This document shows, piece after piece, positions 17,861-25,727 of a stretch of DNA of 51,778 bases. Source of the stretch: JAPEKQ01 sp964597945 (GTDB lineage: Bacteria > Joyebacterota > Joyebacteria > Joyebacterales > Joyebacteraceae); assembly GCA_964597945.1 (NCBI GenBank), contig CAZRAD010000002.1, positions 1 to 51,778 on the forward strand, written 5' to 3'. How positions within the stretch are numbered: position 1 is the first letter of the stretch; each line of letters starts with the position of its first letter. The notes beneath the pieces are model-generated. The model was not told the DNA's origin. It ran no database searches and saw only the letters and a program-made list of their open reading frames with translations. The translations under genes were made by a program, and so were the position numbers.

Positions 17861-20569
17861 ATGTACGCATCAAGAGCCCAGGTGAGAACAGCCGTTGCTG
17901 CACTCGCATGCCTGGCCGCCTGCTGCCTCGCAGGTCCGGCCGTGGCCGGGCCGGAGTCGGCCCCTCCTCGGCTGAGCCCGGGCGACCTCGTCATTACGGA
18001 GATCATGCAGAACCCTTCAGCGGTGCTCGATTCAGAAGGCGAGTGGTTCGAGGTCTACAACGCGAGCGGTTCGAGCATCAACATGAACGGTCTGATCATC
18101 AAGGACGATGGCACGAACACCTTCACGGTCGGGAGCGACGTCATCATCGCCGCAGGCGCGTACGCGCTGTTCGCGGAGAACGCCGACCATCTGACAAACG
18201 GCGGGCTCCCAACCGTCGACTACGACTACCCGTCGACCTTCGTGCTGGCGAATGGCGACGACGAGATCGTCATCATGGATGGGACCACGGAGATCGACCG
18301 CGTCAACTACGATGGCGGCCCGAGCTTCCCGGATCCGAACGGCGCGAGCATGATGCTGGTCGACGTTTCCTACGACAACAACGTCGGTGCGAACTGGGCG
18401 GAAGAGAGCAACGAGACCTACGGTGACGGTGACTACGGCACGCCGGGAGCGGCACCGGAGCCTCCCCTCAGCCCCGGAGACCTCGTCATCACAGAGATCA
18501 TGCAGAACCCGTCGGCGGTGCTCGATGATCACGGCGAGTGGTTTGAGATCTACAACGCCAGCGGCGCGAGCATCGACCTGGACGGGCTCATCATCAAGGA
18601 CGACGGATCGGACAGTCACACCATCAGCGGCACTGTCGTCGTGCCATCCGGCGGCTACGCACTGCTGGTCAGGAACGGCGACGGCGGCACGAACGGCGGG
18701 CTTCCGACCGTCGACTACGTGTACTCGGGATTCGATCTCGCCAACGGTGACGACGAGGTCGTCATCATGGACGGGTCGACCGAGATCGACCGGGTCGCTT
18801 ATGACGGCGGTTCGAACTTCCCCGATCCAACCGGCGCTAGCATGTACCTCACGAGCGTCGCGCTCGACAACAACGTGGGTTCGAACTGGGCCGAGGAAGC
18901 GCTCTACACCTACGGCGACGGCGACTACGGGACGCCGGGAGCCGCACGCGTGACCGACACGACCGACCCAATCGTGACGAACGTGACGCTGACCAACTCC
19001 ACGCTCACTCATACAAACGACTTCGTGAAGGACGGTGACAGCCTCACGCTGAGCGCCGACGCCAGCGACGACGTCACGACGCTCCAGGCCTCGGACATCA
19101 CGGCGGACCTCTCGACGCTGCTTGCCGGCGGGAGTTCCAGCGTAGTGGCCGAGAGCTACGATGGAACCACCGCGACGTGGACGACCGCACTCGCCGGCGT
19201 GACACTGGCAGCCGATGGAGCCGCGACGGTCACCGTGACAGCGACCGATGGTGCCGCGAACACCGGTTCCGGCAGTGATGGGATCACGATCGACAACACG
19301 GCGCCCGGAAACGCGACCGACTTCGCCGCCGAGCCCGCTCACGAGAAGGTCGAGCTCTCATGGTCCGATGCGTCGGGGCAGGACGCGCACTACCGTGGCG
19401 TGATGGTCAGGTACAACGCCTGGGGTGACTATCCGGCGTACGACACGGCAGCTCCCGCTTACCCGTCGAGTTCCACTGACGGAACCGAGCTCTTCTCGGG
19501 CGATGCGACCGGCACGACCCACGCAATCGTTGCCCGCGACATCTACTACTACCGCGCGTTCGTCTACGATGAGGCTCTCAACTACAGCGCGCCCGATGCG
19601 AGCACAGCTCGCCGCGCCACGAACTACTGGCTCGGTGACATCGCGGAGCCCGAGAACTCCTGGGTGCCCGACGGTCTTGTGACCGTTGCCGACATCACGA
19701 AGCTCAGCGGCATGTATGGCGATGCCCCGACCGGCGACTACCTCGCGTGTGATGTCGGCCCATCGGAATCCGGCAGCACCATCGGTGTTCCGCTTCCCGA
19801 CGACTTCCTCGGGTTCGAAGACCTGATGCTGTTTTCCCTCAACTACGGTGTCGTCGGCCCCGCTCGCGCCATCCCGCTTCTTGGCGGGACGACCGGGGGC
19901 GTGCTGGCACTGTCGCTCGAAGAGGTAGGCAGGTCCGGGAGCTTTATCGAGTACTCGCTCGTGCTCTCCGGAAACGTGGGGGAGGTGAAGGGTGTGAGTG
20001 TGACGCTCGCGCTCGACGGCCTCGAGTTCGTGTCCGCGCGTCTCTCTGACGCCATGTCAACGCCTTCAGCAGAGACCTTCTTCTGGAGCAGAGGGACACC
20101 GAGCACCGCGACGCTCGACCTCGCCATTCTTGGCGGGGGAGTGACGATCGGTGGCTCAGGTGAGCTGGCGCGATTCAAGCTCAACGAGACAGGGGCTGAA
20201 CACTCTGTTGCATTCGACAACGTGCTGCTCCGGGGTGTGGAGAACCAGGACCTCCCCGCGGAGCTTGAGTCCATAGAGGGCGGTGCGCCGCCCGCATTCA
20301 AACTCGTTCAGAACGTCCCGAACCCCTTCAATCCCACGACCACCATCAGCTACCACATACCGCTCGAGTCGAACGTGCGGATTCGCATCATCGATGTCGC
20401 AGGCCGCGCGGTGCGTACGCTGATGGATGGAACCTCGCCCCCCGGCCGCCATTCGGCAGTCTGGGACGGACGGAACGAGCAGGGAGAGGCGTGCGGCAGC
20501 GGCGTGTACTTCTGCGTGATGGAGACGCCGAAGTACCGCGCAAGCCGGAAGATGGTGCTCATGAAGTAG
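17861..20569 (+). CDS. secreted protein with two lamin-tail domains on the cohesin/dockerin chassis
   Basis: This encodes 902 residues. ATG 17861 is preferred because GAGAGGAGG ends seven bases before it; ATG 17855 directly abuts that site. The signal peptide ends near GPAVA (about 30). Two tandem lamin-tail domains (LTD, about 38-197 and 204-362) each open with LSPGDLVITEIMQNPSAVLD and contain GEWFE[VI]YNASG and a GDDE[IV]VIMDG strand. Next are Ig-like (367-480), Fn3-like (480-583), dockerin-like (588-663, NYWLGDI, then DDFLGFEDLMLFSLNYG), cohesin-like (667-803) and a FlgD-like sorting tail (810-902). LTD domains occur in bacterial extracellular proteins, often near nucleases or surface modules. 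Unlike its neighbours it lacks the first cohesin-like domain and the beta-helix. Confidence 0.86.
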   Translation: MYASRAQVRTAVAALACLAACCLAGPAVAGPESAPPRLSPGDLVITEIMQNPSAVLDSEGEWFEVYNASGSSINMNGLIIKDDGTNTFTVGSDVIIAAGAYALFAENADHLTNGGLPTVDYDYPSTFVLANGDDEIVIMDGTTEIDRVNYDGGPSFPDPNGASMMLVDVSYDNNVGANWAEESNETYGDGDYGTPGAAPEPPLSPGDLVITEIMQNPSAVLDDHGEWFEIYNASGASIDLDGLIIKDDGSDSHTISGTVVVPSGGYALLVRNGDGGTNGGLPTVDYVYSGFDLANGDDEVVIMDGSTEIDRVAYDGGSNFPDPTGASMYLTSVALDNNVGSNWAEEALYTYGDGDYGTPGAARVTDTTDPIVTNVTLTNSTLTHTNDFVKDGDSLTLSADASDDVTTLQASDITADLSTLLAGGSSSVVAESYDGTTATWTTALAGVTLAADGAATVTVTATDGAANTGSGSDGITIDNTAPGNATDFAAEPAHEKVELSWSDASGQDAHYRGVMVRYNAWGDYPAYDTAAPAYPSSSTDGTELFSGDATGTTHAIVARDIYYYRAFVYDEALNYSAPDASTARRATNYWLGDIAEPENSWVPDGLVTVADITKLSGMYGDAPTGDYLACDVGPSESGSTIGVPLPDDFLGFEDLMLFSLNYGVVGPARAIPLLGGTTGGVLALSLEEVGRSGSFIEYSLVLSGNVGEVKGVSVTLALDGLEFVSARLSDAMSTPSAETFFWSRGTPSTATLDLAILGGGVTIGGSGELARFKLNETGAEHSVAFDNVLLRGVENQDLPAELESIEGGAPPAFKLVQNVPNPFNPTTTISYHIPLESNVRIRIIDVAGRAVRTLMDGTSPPGRHSAVWDGRNEQGEACGSGVYFCVMETPKYRASRKMVLMK
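20492..20525 (+). repeat. 34-base identical run shared by three paralogs, copy 2
   Basis: Identical to 17655-17688 and 24699-24732; it lies in the sorting-tail coding sequence of the lamin-tail protein gene. Confidence 0.8.
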
Positions 20570-20580
20570 CGGGGGACCGA

Positions 20581-20605
20581 CGCGGACATGCGTGAACGCT
20601 CCGCG
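20581..20605 (+). terminator. hairpin after the lamin-tail protein gene (weaker)
   Basis: CGCGGA (20581-20586) pairs with TCCGCG (20600-20605), with an inner GCG/CGC (20590-20592 with 20597-20599) and a CAT bulge. It starts 11 bases after the stop codon and has no T-run. Confidence 0.3.
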
Positions 20606-20627
20606 CCGGCCGGAAAGGAGCACGGAA

Positions 20628-23600
20628 ATGACACGCGCACTTCTTGTCTTCGCAGCGCTTGTGTTGCTGGTGGTGCCATCGAGCGGATCGCATGACCACC
20701 GCGAGATGGTCCCCTCCTGGGAGACCGAGTTGGCATCACGGGACTGGGAGGTTGTCTATCTCGACGACATGGAGGATGGGGAGGGAGGTTGGACGCACGC
20801 CGACCTGTCCAGTCCTCCCCCCAAGTTCCATGTCGATACGTACATGGCCTACGGTGGTGGATCTTCCTGGTGGTGTGGGAACTTCGACTACGACGCGAAC
20901 GGTGGCTACGGAAACTCCTGGGACCAGAGACTTGATCTTCCAACGCTGGATCTCACAGGCATGACGACGCCGGTTCTCACCTTCGTGTACCGCTATGACT
21001 CGGAGCCAGGCTACGACTACACCTACGTTCAGGCTAACCAGGGCGGCACGTGGGTCACACTGAATGGTCCGCTTGGCTGGTGTGGCAAGAGTGGCGGTGA
21101 CGGATCCTGGCAGGACATAGGGGCCTACGGTTTCCCGATAGCGTCCTACGGGCCGAGCTGTGATCTTCGGTTTCGATTCATCTCGGATGGTGGCTGGTCG
21201 GATGAAGACGGTATCTATGTGACTGATGGCGGCGCGTTCATGGTCGACAACATCAGGGTTTACGACTACCCCAGCGGAGCCACGATCTTCTTCGACGACG
21301 TTGAGAGTGGTGGTGCATGCACGCCGAGTGGACCACCTCCCTCAGGTGACTACTGGCACATCATTGACAGAGCCTGCCCCGCGAGCAGCGGTACGCACAG
21401 CTGGTGGTGCGGAGACGATGCGGACACGAACCTTGTCCCCGCCAATCTCTATAACTCGCTGACGTCGCCGCCTGTCGACATCTCCGGTCTTGAGAGTCTC
21501 TATCTCTCCTTCCAAGTGCATTTCGCCATACCAACGGTCGACAATGATTCCGTCACATTCGAGATCACCACGGATGGTGGAGTGAGCTGGCATTCGCTTG
21601 GCACATGGTGGGGCGACTCCAGTAGCTGCGATGGGTGGTCTCGCAGGTGGCGCAATGGCATGAACCTGGATCCCTACCTTCCTGGGAGTGAGTTTCAGCT
21701 TCGTGTAATCATGTACACAACGGACAACGGATGCGGACCTGCCGCATACGGTGGTGCCGGAATCATGGTTGATGACTTGAAGCTGATCAGGACCTTCGGG
21801 ACGCCGACCACCTGGTACGTCGAACCCGGGGGTACCTACGAGACGATCCAGGAGGCCATTGATGTGGCTGTGCCGGGGGATATCATCGACGTGGGCGATG
21901 GTGTGTACACGGACCGCGTGATCATCGACAAGCCGGATCTCACCCTGGTCGCAGGGAGTGAACCTGTCATCGATCTTGGCAAAGCAGCTCCGGGAGATCC
22001 GTATGTCGGCAGCTGCATTTGGGTGTCTTCTGCGGGCACTGGGACAGTGATCGACGGTTTCATCATCCGACATGGTGACAATGGAGTCTATCTCGGTGCT
22101 TCTGACTGCGTGATCCGAAGCTGCGAGATCTACGAGAACTACGGCGACGGCACGAGTTACTGGGGGCGCGGAACCGGCATCCACTGCGAGGACAACGCAA
22201 TTGACCCCCTCAGAGTCAACATCATCGACAACGATATTCACGACAACAGCGAGGTCGGACTGAACTTCGTGCGCGGTCGGGGGCACGTCGTCTCGGGCAA
22301 CTCGATCCGTGACAACGGAAGGACCCCGCTTTCGTACCGATCGATCGGAGTGGCCATCGGGTACGCGGATTCCGTGACCATAGTGGGGAACGAAGTCTGT
22401 GGTCATCGGGACAACCCGTTCTATGGGCGCGGCTTCAGTGTGCTGGAACAGGCAGGTGGAGACGGCCATACCTATGTTGGCAACATCGTTCATGACAACG
22501 AGTACAGCATCATCTTCCATGCATCTGGTGAGGAACCGAGCACACTCCATGGGAACGCGTTCTACGGCAACTCGGTCGGAATGAACAACATCACGTCCGT
22601 GACCATGGACGCCCGCCACAACTGGTGGGGCGATGCCAGCGGTCCGAATGCGTCCAAGCGGGGGAGTGGCGATCCGATCATCAGCGGCGACATCGACTAC
22701 ACGCCGTGGATCGGCATGGCAGGCGGTGAGAACGTCACGTGCGATCCGAATCCGCTCACGCTCACAGGCGGCACGCCGACCGGCACCATCTCGGTCGACT
22801 ACGCCGGCGGCGCGAGCGCTCCGATCAAGGGATACTCGATCAAGTTCTCGTGGGATGGCGCGGTCGCGACGACGTCACCTGCGAGCGTAACCGAAGGCGA
22901 CTTCTCTACCGGGGTATCGAGCTTCTTCTATCCGTGGTTGAGCGGAACGAACGAGATCACGGTCGACTGCTCCATCCTGGATGGGGCAGGGAGCAGCATC
23001 CCGGGCACGCTCTTCGAGATCGAGTTCGCTGGCCAGACGGTCGACTACGACACGTGCACACTGACGCTCTTCGACCTGGACTTCCGTGATGTCAGCAATG
23101 ACCCCGTAGCTGGCATCTACGACGCGGACGGCGAGATCATCGTCGATCTGGTCGGGCCGAGCATCTCGGGTGTGGCGATCACGAACCCGACGCTTCCGCA
23201 TACCGATGACTTCATCAAGAACACCGACACAGCGGTCGTGACGGCGATCGTCACCGACACCCATCCGCTGTTCAGCAGCCTCGACATCGAAGCCGATCTG
23301 TCTGGCTTCGGCGCCGGAACGATCAACCCCACGACATACGACGGCACGACAGCGAGCTGGACGGTCGCTGGAGTGACGTGCAGTCCGACGGACGCTGCCA
23401 TCACGGTGACGGTGTCAAGCACCGACCCGTACGGCAACACCGGGACGCCGGACTCCGACGACATCATGGCCGACAACACGCCCCCTGGCGCGATTACCGG
23501 TCTGGACGCGTCCCCGGCGCATGAGGAGGTCGTGCTCGTCTGGGGTGACCCGACGGGTCTCGACACGAACCTCCGCGGCGTGATGGTTCGCTACGACGCG

Positions 23601-24776
23601 TGGGGCGACTACCCGTTCTACGCAACCGCGGATCCGGGCTACCCGGCGACAGAGACGGGCGGAGACGGAACCGCGTATGACGCGCTCGGCGTGTCGTCAG
23701 GTGCGACACACGCCATCGTCCCGCGTGACATCCACAACTACACGGCGTTCGTCTACGACCAGGTACTGCTCTACGGCCCGGCCGATGCGTCGGCTCAGGA
23801 CCGGGCCACCAACTACTGGCTCGGCGATGTGGCAGATGATTTTGGCAGCTGGGGCTACGACGGTCTCGTGACAGTAGACGACATCGACAAGCTCGGCGGT
23901 ACGTACGCGGTGTCCGGTCCCGGCTTGCCGGACGCAGAGTGCAACGTCGGTCCGACCGACGATTTCAGTCGCGTCGGCATCCCGCTTCCGAACGCGGGCA
24001 CCGGCCCGGTCGTGAACTTCGAAGACCTCATGATCTTCTCGATGAACTACGGGGTCGTCGCGCCGCGGATCGTACCGCTTCTGAGCGGCATGTCGGTGGG
24101 CGAACTCGCGCTGTCGATCGAGGAGATCGGTCGCACCGAGAACGGCGTGGAGCTCGCGCTGAGGCTCTCCGGCAACAGCGGTGAGGTCAAGGGCACGAGC
24201 GCCGTGCTCGAGTTCGATGGTGCGGAGTTCGTCTCGGCCCGGCTCTCGGACGAGATGTCGTCTCCGGCGGCGGACGTGTTCTTCTGGAGCGGTGAGGTCG
24301 AGGGCAGGACGCTTGTTGACCTGGCCATCCTTGGCACCGACGTGACCATCGGTGGTTCCGGCGAGCTGGCGCGAATCACGCTGACTCCTACCGCCGGCGA
24401 GTACTCGGTGTCGTTTGCCGAAGCAACGCTCCGAAACGCCACAAACGAGGACCTGACGGCGGAGCTCGAGGGTATCGAGATCATCGATGAGATCCCGACG
24501 GTCTTCCGCCTCGTGCAGAACGTGCCGAACCCGTTCAATCCCATCACGACGATTGCGTACCACGTTCCGTACGAGTCGGACGTCTCGATTCGCGTGTACG
24601 ACGTGACGGGTCGTGTTGTGCGGACGCTTGTTGACGGTGCGATTGAGCCCGGCCGTCACGCAGCTGTCTGGGATGGACGGAGCGAGCAGGGAGAGAACTG
24701 CGGCAGCGGCGTGTACTTCTGCGTGATGGAGAGCGCAGAGTATCGCGGCAGCCGAAAGATGATGCTTCTGAAGTAG
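20628..24776 (+). CDS. giant secreted MAM-like/beta-helix protein with cohesin- and dockerin-like modules
   Basis: This encodes 1382 residues. ATG 20628 follows AAAGGAG (20614-20620) and opens a signal peptide cut near SSGS (about 22). Two jelly-roll domains resembling the MAM or immune-inhibitor-A type come first (about 41-215 and 221-390); each has a DD[MV]E opening, a GG[ST][SH]SWWCG-like segment and a VDD[LI]K or VDNIRV closing strand. A beta-helix follows (about 396-691, ETIQEAIDVAVPGD to HNWWGDASGP), then cohesin-like (705-841), Ig-like (841-951), Fn3-like (955-1061), dockerin-like (1062-1143, NYWLGDV, VNFEDLMIFSMNYG), a second cohesin-like (1146-1283) and a FlgD-like sorting tail (1291-1382). 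It is a paralog of the giants at 8162 and 12978. MAM-like domains suggest adhesion; no peptidase motif is visible. Confidence 0.87.
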   Translation: MTRALLVFAALVLLVVPSSGSHDHREMVPSWETELASRDWEVVYLDDMEDGEGGWTHADLSSPPPKFHVDTYMAYGGGSSWWCGNFDYDANGGYGNSWDQRLDLPTLDLTGMTTPVLTFVYRYDSEPGYDYTYVQANQGGTWVTLNGPLGWCGKSGGDGSWQDIGAYGFPIASYGPSCDLRFRFISDGGWSDEDGIYVTDGGAFMVDNIRVYDYPSGATIFFDDVESGGACTPSGPPPSGDYWHIIDRACPASSGTHSWWCGDDADTNLVPANLYNSLTSPPVDISGLESLYLSFQVHFAIPTVDNDSVTFEITTDGGVSWHSLGTWWGDSSSCDGWSRRWRNGMNLDPYLPGSEFQLRVIMYTTDNGCGPAAYGGAGIMVDDLKLIRTFGTPTTWYVEPGGTYETIQEAIDVAVPGDIIDVGDGVYTDRVIIDKPDLTLVAGSEPVIDLGKAAPGDPYVGSCIWVSSAGTGTVIDGFIIRHGDNGVYLGASDCVIRSCEIYENYGDGTSYWGRGTGIHCEDNAIDPLRVNIIDNDIHDNSEVGLNFVRGRGHVVSGNSIRDNGRTPLSYRSIGVAIGYADSVTIVGNEVCGHRDNPFYGRGFSVLEQAGGDGHTYVGNIVHDNEYSIIFHASGEEPSTLHGNAFYGNSVGMNNITSVTMDARHNWWGDASGPNASKRGSGDPIISGDIDYTPWIGMAGGENVTCDPNPLTLTGGTPTGTISVDYAGGASAPIKGYSIKFSWDGAVATTSPASVTEGDFSTGVSSFFYPWLSGTNEITVDCSILDGAGSSIPGTLFEIEFAGQTVDYDTCTLTLFDLDFRDVSNDPVAGIYDADGEIIVDLVGPSISGVAITNPTLPHTDDFIKNTDTAVVTAIVTDTHPLFSSLDIEADLSGFGAGTINPTTYDGTTASWTVAGVTCSPTDAAITVTVSSTDPYGNTGTPDSDDIMADNTPPGAITGLDASPAHEEVVLVWGDPTGLDTNLRGVMVRYDAWGDYPFYATADPGYPATETGGDGTAYDALGVSSGATHAIVPRDIHNYTAFVYDQVLLYGPADASAQDRATNYWLGDVADDFGSWGYDGLVTVDDIDKLGGTYAVSGPGLPDAECNVGPTDDFSRVGIPLPNAGTGPVVNFEDLMIFSMNYGVVAPRIVPLLSGMSVGELALSIEEIGRTENGVELALRLSGNSGEVKGTSAVLEFDGAEFVSARLSDEMSSPAADVFFWSGEVEGRTLVDLAILGTDVTIGGSGELARITLTPTAGEYSVSFAEATLRNATNEDLTAELEGIEIIDEIPTVFRLVQNVPNPFNPITTIAYHVPYESDVSIRVYDVTGRVVRTLVDGAIEPGRHAAVWDGRSEQGENCGSGVYFCVMESAEYRGSRKMMLLK
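24699..24732 (+). repeat. 34-base identical run shared by three paralogs, copy 3
   Basis: Identical to 17655-17688 and 20492-20525; it encodes the end of the sorting tail of the MAM-like/beta-helix protein. Confidence 0.8.
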
Positions 24777-24786
24777 GGCAGTCATC

Positions 24787-24822
24787 CCTCCGGAGTCCGG
24801 GCATGAGTCCGGGCTCCGGAGG
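24787..24822 (+). terminator. strong GC hairpin after the MAM-like/beta-helix gene
   Basis: CCTCCGGAG (24787-24795) pairs with CTCCGGAGG (24814-24822), a perfect 9-bp stem, with an inner CCGG/CCGG (24797-24800 with 24809-24812). It starts 11 bases after the stop codon. No T-run follows. Confidence 0.5.
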
Positions 24823-24840
24823 AAGAGCGGGGAGGACGAT

Positions 24841-25674
24841 GTGAAGCGAGCCCAGAAGCGGACACCGTGGCCACGCGCGAGAGGAGCGCTGCTTGTTGTT
24901 GCGCTCGCCCTGCTGGTCACACCCCTCGGGACGGCCGTCGCCGAGACCGCCGTCCACTTCGAGCCCTGCGGTGTGATGGTGGAGACCGGGGATACGTTCG
25001 ACATGGAGTTCCGGGTCGCTGCGAGCCCGGATTCGATCGCAAGCTTCCAGCTCTACCTCTGGTTCGATCCGGCGATCGTAGAGCTCACTGACGCGGTCGA
25101 GGGAACGCTGTACGTCGAGAGCGGCACGATGACGTGGTTCATCGCCGAGGAGGAGTATCCCGGCTTCTGGCACTTCTTCGACACAGTGTTCGGTGCCGGG
25201 ACGCATGTCCTTCCGCCGGGAGAGCTTCTCAAGCTGAGCTTCCGTGCGCTCGCACCGGGGCAGACCCCGGCGCGCATCGATACCGTCCGCATGACCGACA
25301 TCCGTCGGGACGCGCTCCCGGTCACCGGCGCGCAGGACGGGTGGATATTCGTCGACGCGGTCGGCGTGCAGGAGGCAGCGATCGTCGCTCCCTCCGTCGA
25401 CGCGATCGCGCCGAATCCATTCGTATCGGGAACGAGCATCCACTACAGCGTTCCGGCGGGGTCAGACGGCTGGCGTCTTGAGATCTACGACGTCGCGGGC
25501 AGGAAGGTGCGGGTGCTCGACGCGCCGCCAGACGCCGGCACAGCGGGAGGCACGGGGACACTGCAGTGGAACGGCAAGGCAGATTGCGGGTACGAACTCC
25601 CGTCCTCCGTCTACTTCGTCAGACTGACCGATGGACGACAGGAGACGCGCTCGCGCGTTCTGAAGATCAAGTGA
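24841..25674 (+). CDS. small secreted single-cohesin-like protein with sorting tail
   Basis: This encodes 277 residues. The start is GTG 24841; the overlapping ATG at 24839 runs straight into TGA. GGGGAGG lies just upstream. A long basic signal peptide ends near AVA-ETA (about 34). Residues about 35-175 form a cohesin-like domain (FDMEFRVAASPDSIASFQLYLWFD, then PPGELLKLSFRA), and residues about 190-277 a FlgD-like sorting tail (IAPNPFVSGTSIHYSVP, SSVYFVRL). It has no dockerin-like part, so it could be a surface receptor for the dockerin-like segments of the neighbouring giants. That partnership is inference. The product at 28419 has the same length and architecture. Confidence 0.82.
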   Translation: MKRAQKRTPWPRARGALLVVALALLVTPLGTAVAETAVHFEPCGVMVETGDTFDMEFRVAASPDSIASFQLYLWFDPAIVELTDAVEGTLYVESGTMTWFIAEEEYPGFWHFFDTVFGAGTHVLPPGELLKLSFRALAPGQTPARIDTVRMTDIRRDALPVTGAQDGWIFVDAVGVQEAAIVAPSVDAIAPNPFVSGTSIHYSVPAGSDGWRLEIYDVAGRKVRVLDAPPDAGTAGGTGTLQWNGKADCGYELPSSVYFVRLTDGRQETRSRVLKIK

Positions 25675-25686
25675 GGAAGCACGGGA

Positions 25687-25703
25687 ACCCGGACACGCCG
25701 GGT
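25687..25703 (+). terminator. hairpin after the single-cohesin gene
   Basis: ACCCGG (25687-25692) pairs with CCGGGT (25698-25703) around a five-base loop, 12 bases after the stop codon and before the next ribosome binding site. No T-run follows, so termination is uncertain. Confidence 0.35.
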
Positions 25704-25727
25704 GGACTCAGGGTTGGAGCAGGCATC

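Noticed and set aside
16056..17909. Minus-strand open frame of 617 codons opposite the second giant gene
   Set aside because: Antisense shadow of a well supported secreted protein; Arg/His-rich and without domains.
8162..24776. Interpretation as a classical cellulosome
   Set aside because: None of the array proteins shows a glycoside hydrolase catalytic domain, and the one glycosidase nearby (5887) has no dockerin-like segment.
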